Shown: positions 1-10,746, counted from the first letter of the stretch. The stretch: DNA of 64,000 nt from Leptodontidium sp. MPI-SDFR-AT-0119 (GCA_020726505.1 JAHLEZ010000003.1:2852001-2916000), one strand, 5' to 3'. Notes: generated from the letters alone by a model not told the origin. Program-made: numbers and translations.

Positions 1-191
1 CTCTGTATGTCTGCGGCATTCTGCGAGATGAGTTTCGTGGATGCCCGGCGTCGGCGAGGAGGTTCTTCGATTTCGTCGGCTGAGGAGGAGGAAGAGTAGG
101 AGAGCCCAGGAACCGAGGTTCCTGATGTTTGTGGTTCTTCGGGAATGCAGTGGGAGGTGGTCATTGTGCGGATTGCTGCAGGTCGAGACAT
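1..191 (-). CDS. N-terminal part of an unknown protein, cut by the left edge
   Basis: An ATG on the minus strand at 191 opens a frame that runs without a stop to base 1, giving 63 codons. The peptide starts MSRPAAIRTM, is rich in Ser, Pro and Glu, has a run of five Ser and then a basic patch (RRRR) before a more ordered stretch ending in Asn-Ala-Ala-Asp-Ile-Gln. This looks like the disordered N-terminus of a larger fungal protein. No domain is visible in the part present, so no function is proposed. The low-complexity start and absence of a stop make a real gene likely, but the start codon cannot be confirmed by homology here. Confidence 0.5.
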   Translation of the reverse strand, partial: MSRPAAIRTMTTSHCIPEEPQTSGTSVPGLSYSSSSSADEIEEPPRRRRASTKLISQNAADIQ

Positions 192-1026
192 GGTGATGGA
201 AGGGAGGATATTTCTTCGATGTACAAAGTCGACGGTGAGTAGGTAAAGTTGAGGAACAGAGTCCGCGGAAGAAAGGAAGTGAGTTGATGTTATCGCATTG
301 AATTGAACGCATGTGACGGTGGGCAGACTTTCTTTGCTGTGATTTTTGGTAATCGCTGGGTCAGCTAGTGAAAGCTGTCACAGGATGGAATCGTAGCTGA
401 CAGATTCTGGTGGATTGAATTCCAATTTGTGTTGTGTTGAGGAACAAGAAAAGTAAAAGTAATTGATGACAAGTCGATTTATCACACACATCCGATCCCA
501 GTTCCTTCCCCAGTGCCGGCGGATTTGCCCGCTTTGACGACCTGGACATGGATCAAAAGGGCGATACCGGGCCGAGGAGTTAATCCGACCAGCTGGGTGG
601 CTGTTAGCTAGAATTGCCAGGTGTGGGAATAGAACGTTCTTCTTTGGGACGGAGAGCCGAGGTTTGATAGGGATGCGACCAGGGCGAGACTTCGTTTCAA
701 GAGAGTGTTTACGCGTCAAAGCTAAAGATAGGTTTGGAGAGAGAAAATAACATTGGAATATTGTTTACGCAGTTGATTCATCATCTGGGCTGAGGAATGG
801 CTGGAGAATCAAGAAAAGCCACAAATTGCGTGTGACCTTGCCGGCTAAGTTATTATCAGTCGGTTGGCAAAAGTCTGTCTCAAGATTCAGCGGCATTTGT
901 ACTCTCCCATTCATGGATCGTTGGAGGCCACGCATCTGGAACTCTAGACTACATTTTGGGGAATTCAGATGGGAGTCGGTATCAGAGGCTTGAACATTAC
1001 TGGATGTGTACATTGGTTGTCAAATC
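192..1026. other. Intergenic region
   Basis: This stretch lies between the start of the left-edge gene and the 3' end of the RED-like gene. It should hold the promoter of the first and the terminator of the second. Open frames of up to 113 codons are present but have no recognisable composition, and none can be extended by plausible splicing. I see no gene here. Confidence 0.6.
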
Positions 1027-2665
1027 TCAAGATCCAGTCGCCTTCCTCCTCTCAAGTACCTTCATAACATCCGCTGCACTATTACTATCGCCCTTCCTCT
1101 TCTTCGGGCCTCTTTTCCTCTTTTCTTTACCCTTTCCACCATCCTCCCCATCATCATCCCCGCCCTTGCCCCATTCGCTCAACTTGATTTTCTTCTCCTC
1201 AAAGTCTTCTTCATCTGCAAATCGACTAGATCCAAAGCCCATATCCATATCCTGTGAATCTCGATCATCTCTCTCCAGCATCTTCTTACGTCGAGCTTCC
1301 TTGGCGGCTTCTTCTGCATTTGAAGGTTCGGAAGAAGGCAGGTTAAGTGACGAGGCTTTGCGGAGAGCAGCAAGGATCGTAGGGTCGCTGAGAGCGGCGG
1401 GTTTGGATTCGTCTGGAGGAGCGGGTTTGCTTGGTTCGTTGAAGTAGTTTCGTGATGCAGTCGGTTTCGGTGGTGGTGCCATACTTCCAGCAGCGGGCTT
1501 CTTGATCTCTTCAACCTCGCCATCTTCCTTCTCGACGTCCGAGTCATCTTCGGAAAGTCCAGCCAGAGGATCGTATTCATCTCCTACCCCATCAAAGATA
1601 TCCATGTCATCTTCCTCTTCCTCAACCTTTGGGATATCTGGAACCTCCATTCCTAATGGTTTGACATCTTTGTCTGGCATCAAAAGCCCGTGGCCCTTTT
1701 CGATCGCCGGCTCAGGTTCCTGAATTTTCCTAACTTTGCGCTTCTCATTGCCATGTTCGTCGACCGTGATCAAGACCTCCCTTCCCTTCCCATCCCGTTC
1801 AATCCTGCTCTCCGCCCTCCTTTGTCCCACCTTCTTGAACTTCGCACCTAAAGACGGAGCAGCAGCTTCTTTCGCTGCTTGCCTCGCGGCTTTCATATCT
1901 GCCAGAATTTGATCCCGATTGCGCTTCTTTCCAGTCAAAGCAGGTGGTGCCATTTCCCCTTTCTTCTTCTCTCTCTCCTTCACCACAGCCTCCACTTCTC
2001 TCTCCTCCAATCGCTCGAATTCGTCGTCGACATCCTCGCCCTCATCATCTGATTCCGCGCCCTTCTTCTCAGCCCCCTCAAGAACATCTTCTACGCCCAC
2101 TTCTCCTCTCCTGACTCTCTCCAAAAGTCCCCAATCAAGACCTTTGACTAACTTCGCCCGGTCCTTCACATCATCTCCCAGAATCTCCTCTCTCAACTTG
2201 ATAAAAGTCTCCTCATCAATCTGCTGTAACTTCATCATCTCCTCCAACGCCTTGACCCTCGTAACCTTGTCATTTTCCTCCTCCTCTTCGTCGCCCCCAC
2301 TCTGAAGCTGTTTTGATCGATCTGTATACCCATCTGCGAGCTTTGCGCCTTTGGGTGCTGCGGCAGAGCGGAATTTCTTGGCCGAAGGGCCGGATGCAGA
2401 AGCATTGCGCTCAGCGAGTTGTCGCGCGAAGGAGTTGGTAGAACTATAGCCTGCCACTGTGCGCCTTCATAGAGTCAGATTCTGAATTATAGCCAGGGGG
2501 GAAGGGGGGGACGTACGGTGTCATGGGAATTGAACTGCGCATTCGAGATCCCAGGGTAGAAGGTGTGGCGCCATTGCGTTGCGCTGCTTTGTCTGTTGGA
2601 GAAGATGACGAGGCCTGCCGCGCAGGAGTATCAAGAACCAACTTTCGGAATTGCGAGTTGTTCAT
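1027..2665 (-). CDS. RED-like (IK/Smu1-binding) spliceosomal protein, 528 aa
   Basis: The model has two exons on the minus strand: 2665-2517 and 2464-1027, joined across a 52-bp intron (GTACGT donor, AAG acceptor). The short first exon supplies MNNSQFRKLVLDTPARQ, which corresponds to the N-terminal 'F-R-K-L' segment typical of the RED_N family. After the junction (MTPRTVAGY) come an 'A-K-L-A-D-G-Y-x-D-R' element, a Val-Lys-Gly-Leu-Asp segment followed by LLERVRRGE, and an IFDGVGDEYDP motif, all features of RED/IK proteins. The rest is strongly charged and coiled, with acidic runs and a Lys/Arg-rich C-terminus (nuclear signals). RED is a partner of Smu1 in the spliceosomal B complex, so the role is inferred to be pre-mRNA splicing in the nucleus. 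Without the first exon the frame has only a GTG at its start, which supports the spliced model. Confidence 0.88.
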
Positions 2666-3744
2666 TATGGCGCTGTTGCAGGTTGTTGGTGGAGGAATGT
2701 CCCTTGAACAACTTTGTCCTTCAGCCTTGTGTCTGCAAATCCAAGGCTGGAGCAGAGGCACGTGATACGATCTTGAGCCCTAGCCAAGCCATCTCTTTAG
2801 TGAACCCCTTTAAAGCGGAGAGACTCTGTAATCGTGGCTTCTGTTCATTTGCTAATCAGATTAAAATCTCATAATTAACCAGCTTCTTCTCTTTTTAGAG
2901 CTTTATCTTCAGATAAATCGCTGAACTCATGAGGAAGAATTCACCGCTTGAACATTTAATATCCCCAGTCCATCACTTACTAAATACCCACCACCTCATT
3001 TCCGAGGAGGTACTAAAAAAAAGTGGCCCGGAAATAATCTCATCTAATCTGATGGATCAGATTAAAAACGGTCATCTCCACCCGTTTCCGCCCAGACCCG
3101 ATGCGGCGAACACGTCGTTCCGGAGCCAATGTTGTGATCAAGCTTACATTGCTTCTTCTGTGATGCGATTCCGGTGAACGACTTGCAGATGTACAGACGC
3201 AGAGAATGCATGCAAGTTGGTTATGAGAGTGGGGAAGTGGGAAGTGGGATGGGCAATTGTGAGGGAGGTTTTGCTAAGCATTTGTGTGATGTGATATGCA
3301 GGCTGGAGAAGGGTGGGTTGGGATACCGAAAGTGGCCACTTTTTCCTTTTGGTGTTTTGAAGTCAGAGAAATCGTTTCTGTGACGTGGAACTTGGTTGAC
3401 GGCTTTGATTGAAAACACAGCGTGTGATTTTGTCTCGAAATCGAGCTTCTTCCTACGAGGCAAGCCAAATTCGTCTCTGGCCGGTGAAGCGATGACTACT
3501 CAGGTAAGTAGGTATAGCCTTCGCTCTCTTTATTACCTAGATATATCCAAGAATGAGAGCCTATTCAAAGTCGCTAAATCATTTCAGAACATTAACTTCA
3601 AGGAAAAGACGAGCTCGGGTTTAAGCATACCTTAGTTTTGATTTCTAGAGTGAATTATATATCTTACGTAGTAAAGTAACTCGCTTCATCGGAGACGAAT
3701 AAATTGGCTCGCCTCGCATTTCATCAATCATAAGTCAAACCATA
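2666..3744. other. Intergenic region between RED-like and lactonase genes
   Basis: This holds the upstream region of the RED-like gene and the 3' flank of the lactonase gene. Short open frames (up to about 103 codons) occur but none shows family motifs or splice extensions. A small inverted repeat (AATCTGAT / ATCAGATT) sits at about 3045-3065. I see no gene. Confidence 0.55.
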
Positions 3745-5011
3745 TCAAATCCCAAGTAATGCCCCCTTTGTTTGCCTCGCCAATTGTAATCTCCATAGAT
3801 TCTGCTCAGCACATAGGAACATCTCTCCATCCTTGCCAAACGAGAAGTTTGCAACCCCGCCAGGGACCAGAATTCTCCCAATCAAACTACCAGCAGCGTC
3901 CCATACCTCAACTCCATCTCCACAGCCTGAATATACATTACCGTAGATGTCACATTTGATACCATCCGGGAAACCAACAGCCGCAAAAGCGAAGAGTCTC
4001 TTGTTGGCGAGAAATGGGCCTGGTGCAACATCAAAGGCGTAGATTGTTGAAGCCCTGATCTTGTAAGCCTAGCTCGAGGTTCCCCAGGAAAGACATACCT
4101 CAATGGATCCTTACTTCCATCCCCATGGATATGATCCGTATCCGTCACATAGAGTGTGCTTTCACTTGGACTGAAAGCAATCCCATTTGGCCTTCCTAAT
4201 CCATCTGCCATAACCCTCAAATCCCCAGTCTCGGGATCGAATCTGTATACATGACAAGGTAGTTTCGGTCTCTGTCTAAAATCCTGTTCATGCCCATAAC
4301 ATGGATCCGTAAACCAGATAGCTCCATCCTTTGCAACGACCACATCGTTCACGGAATTGAAATCCCTCCCATGGAAATTCGTTACCAAGGCTTGTGGTGG
4401 TTTGCCTCGGGGCATGTAATATATTCCGCCGGTACCAGTCTGAGCCGTTCCTTGAGCGCAGAACAGTATCCCGTCTTTGTAATTGACTCCTCCATTTGGC
4501 ATGTCGATTCCTGGAGGTGGTCGCATCTTTGCCCATTCTACGGTGTGAACATTGTTGTCTCCGCTGAGACGATCAGTTCGAAGCAGCTTGACACGGGATA
4601 TCAGGATTGTTGGGAAGTTCGAGGACGACGTGGCTTGTAAGAGGTTGGAAGTTGTGTAGAGCTCATCGTGGGCGGGTAAGAAGACACATGCCTCGTGAAA
4701 AAACGGGTTCTTTGAGTTTGACGAGGTGGAGAGGAGTAGAGAATGGGTTGGTGATGGACCAATGAGTTCTGCAAATGCGTCGGAGTATTGGATGATTGTC
4801 AGTTCGTCTTTTGAGGGCTGTAGAGGTCTGGGCGAGGTTAATGGGGTTCATTTGTGAGGAGGGAGGGGTAACAAACTTGGATCTTCCACTGCTCTCCGCT
4901 AGACGATTCACAACCTGTGATAATTAGACATACGCGTGCTGGGAGACATCTCTTACTTACATGAACAATTGTGGGTCCAACAGGAATATCTGCATTAGTT
5001 ACAGCTGCCAT
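3745..5011 (-). CDS. SMP-30/gluconolactonase-type lactonase, 375 aa
   Basis: Four exons on the minus strand: 5011-4961, 4914-4877, 4827-4099 and 4054-3745 (introns of 46, 49 and 44 bp; total 1128 nt). The protein is a six-bladed beta-propeller of the SMP-30/gluconolactonase/LRE type. Candidate metal and active-site residues of the family are present: Glu in FFHEACVF, Asn in FNSVNDVVV, Asn in GRPNGIAFSP just before LYVTDTD, and Asp in FPDGIKCD. Enzymes of this family hydrolyse lactones, often sugar lactones, using a divalent metal; the substrate here is unknown. No signal peptide is seen (start MAAVTNADIPVG), so a cytosolic enzyme is inferred. The small second exon is the least certain part: it uses a GTTTGT donor, but it restores frame into a well-conserved segment (PSKDELTIIQYSDAF). 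Confidence 0.88.
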
Positions 5012-5964
5012 TTTGGTGGTTGTAGATGAGAGAATGCTGTATGCATGCAGGGTGCCGTCCACAATAACTGTACGTCCTTTTCCTCTTCTTTGTCCTGAAT
5101 GCACTACAGGACTTTGAAAGTCTTGAAAGTATAGAACAAGGCAGAGAACCCCGCGATTAGATATTGAGAAAACCCCAGACTTACAATCATCCGTTTGCAA
5201 TGGGAATTGCGAATGTAAATTCTGTACTTGGTGTCTACTTGCCTATTTTGTCCCGAGATTCCTTGGACCTGTTGAGGGACTTCTTGTAAGATAATGATGC
5301 TGAGTCAGCCGAGCCCTCTTCTCTCAATTCTGCCTCCTGAGCAATAGACAACCATCAATCAACTGCTCTCCCCTTGCATTGTTTACAACCATCCGTAGAT
5401 TACTCGATATCCAACGATCAGCTTCTGATTCGACTACTCGTCGACGGACACACAATGGTGCAAAGGAGGCAGAAATCTCGAAAAGCAGTCCAACGCTCGA
5501 CATCCTCAGTGGCACATCCATAACAGACACCCCGACCACCTTTTGAACCTTTCCGCTTTCGTACCGGCCCTGGACAACATACGCACTCCTCCATTCCGTC
5601 CTCCGTTACAAGTGATAAATTCAAGACGATATTTATATGTGATAAACCAACCAATCACGGCTCATTCGTTCCCGCTGAGCAAGCCGAGCCGAGGTCCGAC
5701 ACTTATCCTTGTTTAATGATCGCATCGCATTCCCTCCACCTCCACGATCTCCACACCGTCTCTCTTTTCCCCATCATCCAGACGAGGTTATTAATTACCA
5801 ATCCTTTTCTCTATCAGCTGTAGATTTCACAAGAAAATTTTCAAAAGCCCCAAGTCCTACACTTCCATTCCCGTACTACAATCGGCGCATCGGAAACCCC
5901 GCGAATACCCAAGAGAGATAGATACAGGAACCAGAACTCGAGATCGCATTTCAAACCGCTCACA
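5012..5964. other. Shared upstream region of two divergent genes
   Basis: The lactonase gene (minus) and cytochrome b5 gene (plus) diverge from here, so both promoters should lie in it. Frames of up to 120 codons are present without recognisable content. No gene is supported. Confidence 0.55.
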
Positions 5965-6307
5965 ATGTCGAAATCCTTCTCCACAGCCGACGTAGCATCT
6001 CACAAGACACCCGAGGAGGGAATGTACATTATAATCGACGAGAGCGTGTACGATGTCACAAGTTCGTCCCTCCCTTCCGTCTCCTACATGCCTTTCCTCC
6101 ATTAATCCCCTCTCTATCTTATGTGCAATCCTAACTTTATGGCAAACAGGTTTCGTAGATGAACACCCAGGCGGAGCGAAGATCCTCAAGCGTGTCGCGG
6201 GCAAGGACGCAACGAAGCAGTTCTGGAAATACCACAACGAGAGCGTGCTTAAGAAGTACAGCGAGAAGCTCAAGATTGGCACGGTTGGAGAGAAGGCGAA
6301 GTTGTAG
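5965..6307 (+). CDS. Small soluble cytochrome b5-like protein, 84 aa
   Basis: Two exons, 5965-6061 and 6150-6307, flank an 88-bp intron (GTTCGT donor, CTAAC branch site near 6131, CAG acceptor). The 84 residues are almost exactly one cytochrome b5 haem-binding domain. His38 in the signature HPGG and His61 in the WKYHNES segment are the expected axial haem ligands. There is no C-terminal membrane anchor and no fused reductase or desaturase domain, so this is a stand-alone soluble form. Electron transfer to an unknown partner is inferred. The start gives the natural beginning of the fold (TPEEGMYIIIDESVYDVT) and no upstream in-frame ATG improves it. Confidence 0.92.
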
Positions 6308-6952
6308 ATGCTCGGGATAGATGGGGGTCTGTGGGAGGGCAAGAGGTTAGAGTTTGGATAAGGAGAAGGAGAGGAAGGGAAGGGAACGAGGATGTGATGG
6401 GATGAGCATGAGGATGGACGACGAGAGGCTTGGCTTCGGCGTCGAGGGGAAGTTAAGATGTCATGATTAGACGTTTCCTTTTGGGGAATAGAGATTTTAG
6501 ACGCCAGCTATCTGATGGACAGGCCAAGTAGATTCGTGGGGAGTTGTATATATTTTAACTTGGGGAGGCACTCGACGATTATGCTGATTTTTTTTGACAT
6601 GTGATTTGATGAGGTCGAGAACTAAGACAAGGCTGACAACTTAAAAGTCAGGTTTTGACTCTGTCTCGATTTCCAAAATATAGTGTTGAAGCCGACCAAG
6701 TGAAGTAGTGGATGCCGACAGAAGAATACACAGAAGGTTGCTGACATGATGAGATTCAATGGCAACATATCATTTCGAACTCGAAATCGGCGAGGCCTTT
6801 GAAGCGGATGAGCAAAATATACTTTAGACAACTCCATTAACTGTTTACAAAGAAATTTCCCAGTTCGCCTGTACGCCTTTCCTCCAGAAAACCCGCTCCA
6901 TCCCATGCCATACCATCCATTCACTCAAATTGAAGCATCTTATCATCGCAAC
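6308..6952. other. Intergenic region between convergent genes
   Basis: Cytochrome b5 and the WW-domain gene converge on this 645-bp stretch, so it should contain both 3' ends. A T-rich tract lies near 6587-6595. No coding frame is supported. Confidence 0.55.
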
Positions 6953-7807
6953 CTAGAAAAGTAATCCACCCAAAACCGCACCACCAACCAATCCTCCAAC
7001 CAACGGCAAACCATATCCTCCACCATACCCTCCACCATAAGGCCTTCCATAAGGATACGCCGGCCTCATGTACCTCACACCCGGATTACCATACGGTCCG
7101 TACGGTCCCTGGTTATACGGACTGTACCCATATCCACCACCACCATACCCATACCCGGTCGGCATCTGTGGGGGCTCAATATACACATCCTTTCCATTCC
7201 TATCCTTGCCCAAAAGCTGCGGCTGCCCCGTCTCCATCGCTTTGCTCATCTGGCGTCGAATATGTAGATGCCTCTCATACGCCTGTCGTTCCTCCTCTGC
7301 ACGCTGGCGACGCTGAGCTTCCCTCTCTTCGTGAGTAGATGATGTGAGTTTATCCTTCATCTTCCGCCCGAATTTATGTGCGCCACTCAGTTTCTCGGTG
7401 TTTCCTCTTGGGGGGAGAGGTGGGTGCGAAGAGCTTGATGCTTCATGTTCGTCGTCGCCGCTGCTCTCGGCTTGGATATCGGCGTGTGTTGGGACCCGGT
7501 GGAGGGATTGAATACGGGACCGCTCTTCGGGAGTTACGGAGGATAGGTATTCCTCGTCGTCGTACGGATGGTGCCATATTGATCGGGGTGGGGTAGCGAG
7601 AGTGTCGACGAAGAATTGATGATGGCTTTGTTCGTCGTATTGACGAGTCCAGCCGTGAGGGAGGCTACGAAATTCATCCTCCATCGATCGACGGTCGTGG
7701 GGCGGGATTCCATTTCGTGTGTTTGGTACTTGGAGGTTGTTGTTGTTGTTTGCTTTAAGAGCTGTATTTGCCTCGTATGGTGGAGGAGGTTCGGTTGTTT
7801 GTGACAT
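6953..7807 (-). CDS. WW-domain protein with Gly/Tyr-rich C-terminus, 284 aa
   Basis: This is a single exon on the minus strand. The ATG at 7807 (MSQTTEPPPPYE) was preferred to one 30 codons upstream because it gives the usual Pro-rich PPPPY beginning; the upstream extension is basic and unremarkable. A WW-like module spans about residues 49-82, with Trp53, an aromatic FF pair, Trp78 and Pro81; the loop between the Trp residues is longer than usual. The middle is charged (RRQRAEEERQAYERH), and the C-terminal 80 residues are rich in Gly, Tyr and Pro, ending in a hydrophobic Gly/Leu/Val tail. WW domains bind Pro-rich peptides, and the protein also carries a PPxY motif of its own. The biological role is unknown. 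Confidence 0.82.
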   Translation of the reverse strand: MSQTTEPPPPYEANTALKANNNNNLQVPNTRNGIPPHDRRSMEDEFRSLPHGWTRQYDEQSHHQFFVDTLATPPRSIWHHPYDDEEYLSSVTPEERSRIQSLHRVPTHADIQAESSGDDEHEASSSSHPPLPPRGNTEKLSGAHKFGRKMKDKLTSSTHEEREAQRRQRAEEERQAYERHLHIRRQMSKAMETGQPQLLGKDRNGKDVYIEPPQMPTGYGYGGGGYGYSPYNQGPYGPYGNPGVRYMRPAYPYGRPYGGGYGGGYGLPLVGGLVGGAVLGGLLF

Positions 7808-8064
7808 TTTGTGCAGATTTTGGCGTCGATGATTGTTGGATATTTTTTTGGAGTTTCGAGAAGGTCGAGGTCGAGTTGGGAATAAATGTGAGAACAATGG
7901 AGGCTGGTGGAGGGGTATTTGGAATTTGGATGGCTGTACAGTAGAGTACAGTAATCAAATGGAAGTTCGCCATCAAACCAAACAAACCATCTGACGGGTC
8001 TCCGTGACGTCAGCCAGTCAGTCGCGTCATGGATTTAAGTTCATCCATTCAAATTCACACGAAG

Positions 8065-8289
8065 TCAAGCACTGCCACTGCCTTGGGATGTTCTCGTTCC
8101 TGCAGTAGCTTGTGCTTTTGCCATGCCCATCAACACCGTGGTATGTAATGGTTTCTGCTCTGGATGGTGGGCGTAGAGATCTTTGGTATCGGGTTGATTG
8201 AATGAGAGAATTTGACGAGGGTTTGAGACTGGAGGGTGGGAAAGGACTGAGGCTGTGAAGAAAGAGAAGAATATGATTGAGAAATGCAT
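8065..8289 (-). CDS. Possible small secreted peptide, 74 aa
   Basis: The frame starts MHFSIIFFSFFTASVLSHP, a short N-terminus with a strongly hydrophobic core that resembles a signal peptide, followed by about 55 polar residues with no Cys. It lies in otherwise non-coding DNA. Size and layout would fit a small secreted fungal protein, but there is no homology evidence and the frame could be fortuitous. No function is proposed. Confidence 0.28.
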   Translation of the reverse strand: MHFSIIFFSFFTASVLSHPPVSNPRQILSFNQPDTKDLYAHHPEQKPLHTTVLMGMAKAQATAGTRTSQGSGSA

Positions 8290-8746
8290 ATTGAATGCTC
8301 GATGTGTAGGGAATATTTGAGAAATTGAGATGTGAGTTGATGCAGATCTTGCGAGTTCTCTGGACGTAGAAGAGCAAGTAGTAGGAGAAGAATGAATAGC
8401 AGACGAATAGGCGGAATGAATGGGAATGAAAATTGAAGAAGTAGTCCCCTTGCTTCATCGCACCTCACCTAATTATCGTAAATGCGCCTCGAAATGACGA
8501 TCTCCGGAGTCCTTTTCATGTGTCGCTTTCTCGACAAGACGCCACGACCTCTGCCTTCACCCACGTGGAGCATTCCTTCGCTGGAGAGAGAAAGCCCATC
8601 GGAATGTGGAAAATGGGAAGGAAGGGATGTAAGAGTAATATTGGGGAACATGCCAAAGTGAAGTAAGTACAGTAAAACTGGCTCTGCCTTGACCTTCTCG
8701 ATTTTGGCAGAGCGGAAGGGAAAAGGAAGACAGATGTTCTTGTGTT

Positions 8747-8797
8747 GTTCTTCGGTCAGTGTCGTTCTTCGTCAAGTGTCGTTCTTCGTCAGTTTTG
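8747..8797. repeat. 17-bp direct tandem repeat, about 3 copies
   Basis: The unit GTTCTTCGTCAAGTGTC at 8764-8780 is preceded by a near-identical copy at 8747-8763 and followed by a partial copy from 8781. Differences are one or two bases per unit. It is in an intergenic region and is probably a simple minisatellite. Confidence 0.85.
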
Positions 8798-9531
8798 TGT
8801 GTGATTCGTGATGAAAAAGCAAAAGTTCTCTCTTCCGTCCCACCCTCCCTCTCCCCTCCGTTCTCTCCCGCACCACACCAGCCAGGGAGTTGAGTTCCAA
8901 GCCTCTTCCTCAGCCACTGGCAGTCAATCTAACATGTGATAACTCGATATCTCTTCCTCGCCTGTTTGATCATCTTTTCTTCTTACTCCCAACTCTTAAC
9001 CGGGCAAGTGGACTCGTTGATTTTATGCTTGGCATGCAAGGAAATCGTGGCCATCTGGTTATCTTTTGTGGAGGATGGCCGTTCATTAAGTTTCGGAGTG
9101 GGGTGATGGCTCCGCTGTAGATTGATCTAGATGTGTGCGGCGGCGAGAAACTTCGGGTAATCAAGAGTCTCGGAGCAACAGAGGTGAGAGGAAGACTTGG
9201 GGACGAACAAGTGATCATAGTAACCAGATTTAATCAACATTTCGAGATAATATTGACCATCTAATAATGAATCGTAAAATACCCGTCCATCGATGCTATG
9301 CAGCCGTAAGTCATAAGGTGAACCGCCCACAATTGTCTCTGCCTCTCTAAACCATCCGTCGCTAAGTTCGAAAAAGCCTGCCCATGAAATGTGATCTATG
9401 CCGCCCCGATAAATGAATGAAAATACATGATGTGGAGGCTGCCCTAGCTCTCCTCTCATTCCCAAATGCCCCTTGCCCATTTACAACGCCAGATCCAATG
9501 CCCAAATCTCGCATCAAACTCGAGTGGTCCT

Positions 9532-10746
9532 TCATGCCATGACAGTTCCTACTTCAATGACTCCCGCTACCTCGCCCTCAACAATCATCGCCAAGATAGC
9601 ATCGTCACTGTACTTCGCATCTCCATGCGAACGTCTCATGTTCGTGATCCATTCCCGGGCCGAGAGAATCGATGTGTCCTCTGGTATCTGGATCCACTCC
9701 TTACTAGGGACCATCAGGCCGGAGATACACGTTGCTGGCTCGTCCATATCGTCTGGTTGTAATCTGGTGATGCGACGAGGGGAAACAACCATATCATCAC
9801 CATGTCGTACCCATCCCGAGGTGGATTTATATGCCGACATGAGAACATGCGCACCTGTGATTGCCCGATGATCCATCTCTGCGATGGTTTCGAATAGAAT
9901 GGTGAGATCAGAGATCTTCTTCGGTCCTTGGATTGCCTGTCCAATGGCTCCTCCAGGGTGGTTCTGAGAGAAGACTGCTTGAACGTTGATGTGCAATTCG
10001 TTGGAGATGACAACTGCAAGGGCATCTCCCAAAGCAAGAGCCATGGTGGTTGAAGTTGTTGGAGCGTTGAATCCGAAAGAATCAGTCTCCGATTTGTGAA
10101 TTGGTGCTGGGAGAAGAATGGCATCTGGCCTTTGCTTGATGATCTCGCATGTTGATGGATGAGTGTGAGATGTCATGATTAGAAGAGGAAGGGATGAATC
10201 GAAGTGTGGTAGGAGTGAGAGTAACTCAGGAGTCTTCCCCGAGAAGGTAATAAGCAAAATCGTATCATGTCTTCCAATCACACCTAGATCTCCGTGAAGA
10301 GCTTCCGTTGGATGTAGGTAGGTTGACCGGATTTTAAGGCTGTTCATCGTTGCGACGAGCTTCTTGGCAATGTGCCCACTCTTGCCAATGCCACAGATGA
10401 CCAATTGGCCTTTCTCGCCTCGGAATCTGGTGATAGCTTCAACTGCTGCATTGAAACCCCCTCGAGCGACAGGTTCCGTCTCGTAAAGGCGAGTGAGACA
10501 TGAGAGAGCGGTGGCTTCTGTTCCAAGAACATGGACTGCATTCGAAAGCCGATCGCCGAAGGATCTTGAACAGGAGTCCGAGAGCTCAGGTGGCGTCATA
10601 GACATCAAATCATCCAAGGGAGGCGATAATTCTCGCTCACATGGTGTAGCTGGAGATGGGGGAGATGGTGGCGGCATTGATGGAGCGTGAGAGGCGTGCA
10701 TGAGGTAAACCTCGCTATTTTGAACTGGATGGTGATCGAGCGTCAT
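9532..10746 (-). CDS. KpsF/GutQ-like SIS-domain sugar-phosphate isomerase, 404 aa
   Basis: This is a single exon on the minus strand. Residues about 65-280 form a SIS (sugar isomerase) domain with the features of arabinose-5-phosphate isomerases: GIGKSGHIAKKL at about 119-130, then STYLHPTEALHGDLG at about 141-155, a TFSGKTPEL segment, and a QNHPGGAIG motif. The C-terminal 130 residues keep only a weak resemblance to the paired CBS domains of bacterial KdsD/GutQ. The start chosen (MTLDHHPVQN) follows the last frame-compatible upstream ATG that adds only low-quality sequence; residues 1-60 are Pro/Ser-rich. Bacterial relatives interconvert ribulose-5-phosphate and arabinose-5-phosphate for Kdo synthesis, a pathway fungi do not use for a cell envelope, so the in vivo substrate is unclear. 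The absence of introns fits an old bacterial acquisition but does not prove it. Confidence 0.87.
   Translation of the reverse strand: MTLDHHPVQNSEVYLMHASHAPSMPPPSPPSPATPCERELSPPLDDLMSMTPPELSDSCSRSFGDRLSNAVHVLGTEATALSCLTRLYETEPVARGGFNAAVEAITRFRGEKGQLVICGIGKSGHIAKKLVATMNSLKIRSTYLHPTEALHGDLGVIGRHDTILLITFSGKTPELLSLLPHFDSSLPLLIMTSHTHPSTCEIIKQRPDAILLPAPIHKSETDSFGFNAPTTSTTMALALGDALAVVISNELHINVQAVFSQNHPGGAIGQAIQGPKKISDLTILFETIAEMDHRAITGAHVLMSAYKSTSGWVRHGDDMVVSPRRITRLQPDDMDEPATCISGLMVPSKEWIQIPEDTSILSAREWITNMRRSHGDAKYSDDAILAMIVEGEVAGVIEVGTVMA

Larger units (their letters stand above)
7808..9531. other. Long intergenic region with one weak small ORF
   Basis: This lies upstream of the WW gene and downstream of the sugar isomerase gene. 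It contains the candidate small secreted peptide at 8065-8289 and the 17-bp tandem repeat at 8747-8797, both listed separately. A 117-codon minus-strand frame at 9127-9480 sits just downstream of the isomerase stop and is most likely 3' untranslated sequence. Nothing else is supported. Confidence 0.5.

Noticed and set aside
956..1447. 163-codon plus-strand frame with a hydrophobic Phe/Leu/Pro start, looking like a membrane protein
   Set aside because: It is the exact antisense of the Lys/Glu-rich C-terminus of the RED-like gene; GAA/AAG codons read backwards give Phe/Leu/Ser.
1919..2305. 128-codon Ser-rich plus-strand frame
   Set aside because: Antisense of the charged middle of the RED-like gene, with the Ser/Phe composition expected from that.
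9127..9480. 117-codon minus-strand frame directly after the sugar isomerase gene
   Set aside because: It lies within the probable 3' untranslated region; no motif, no independent promoter space and no homology.
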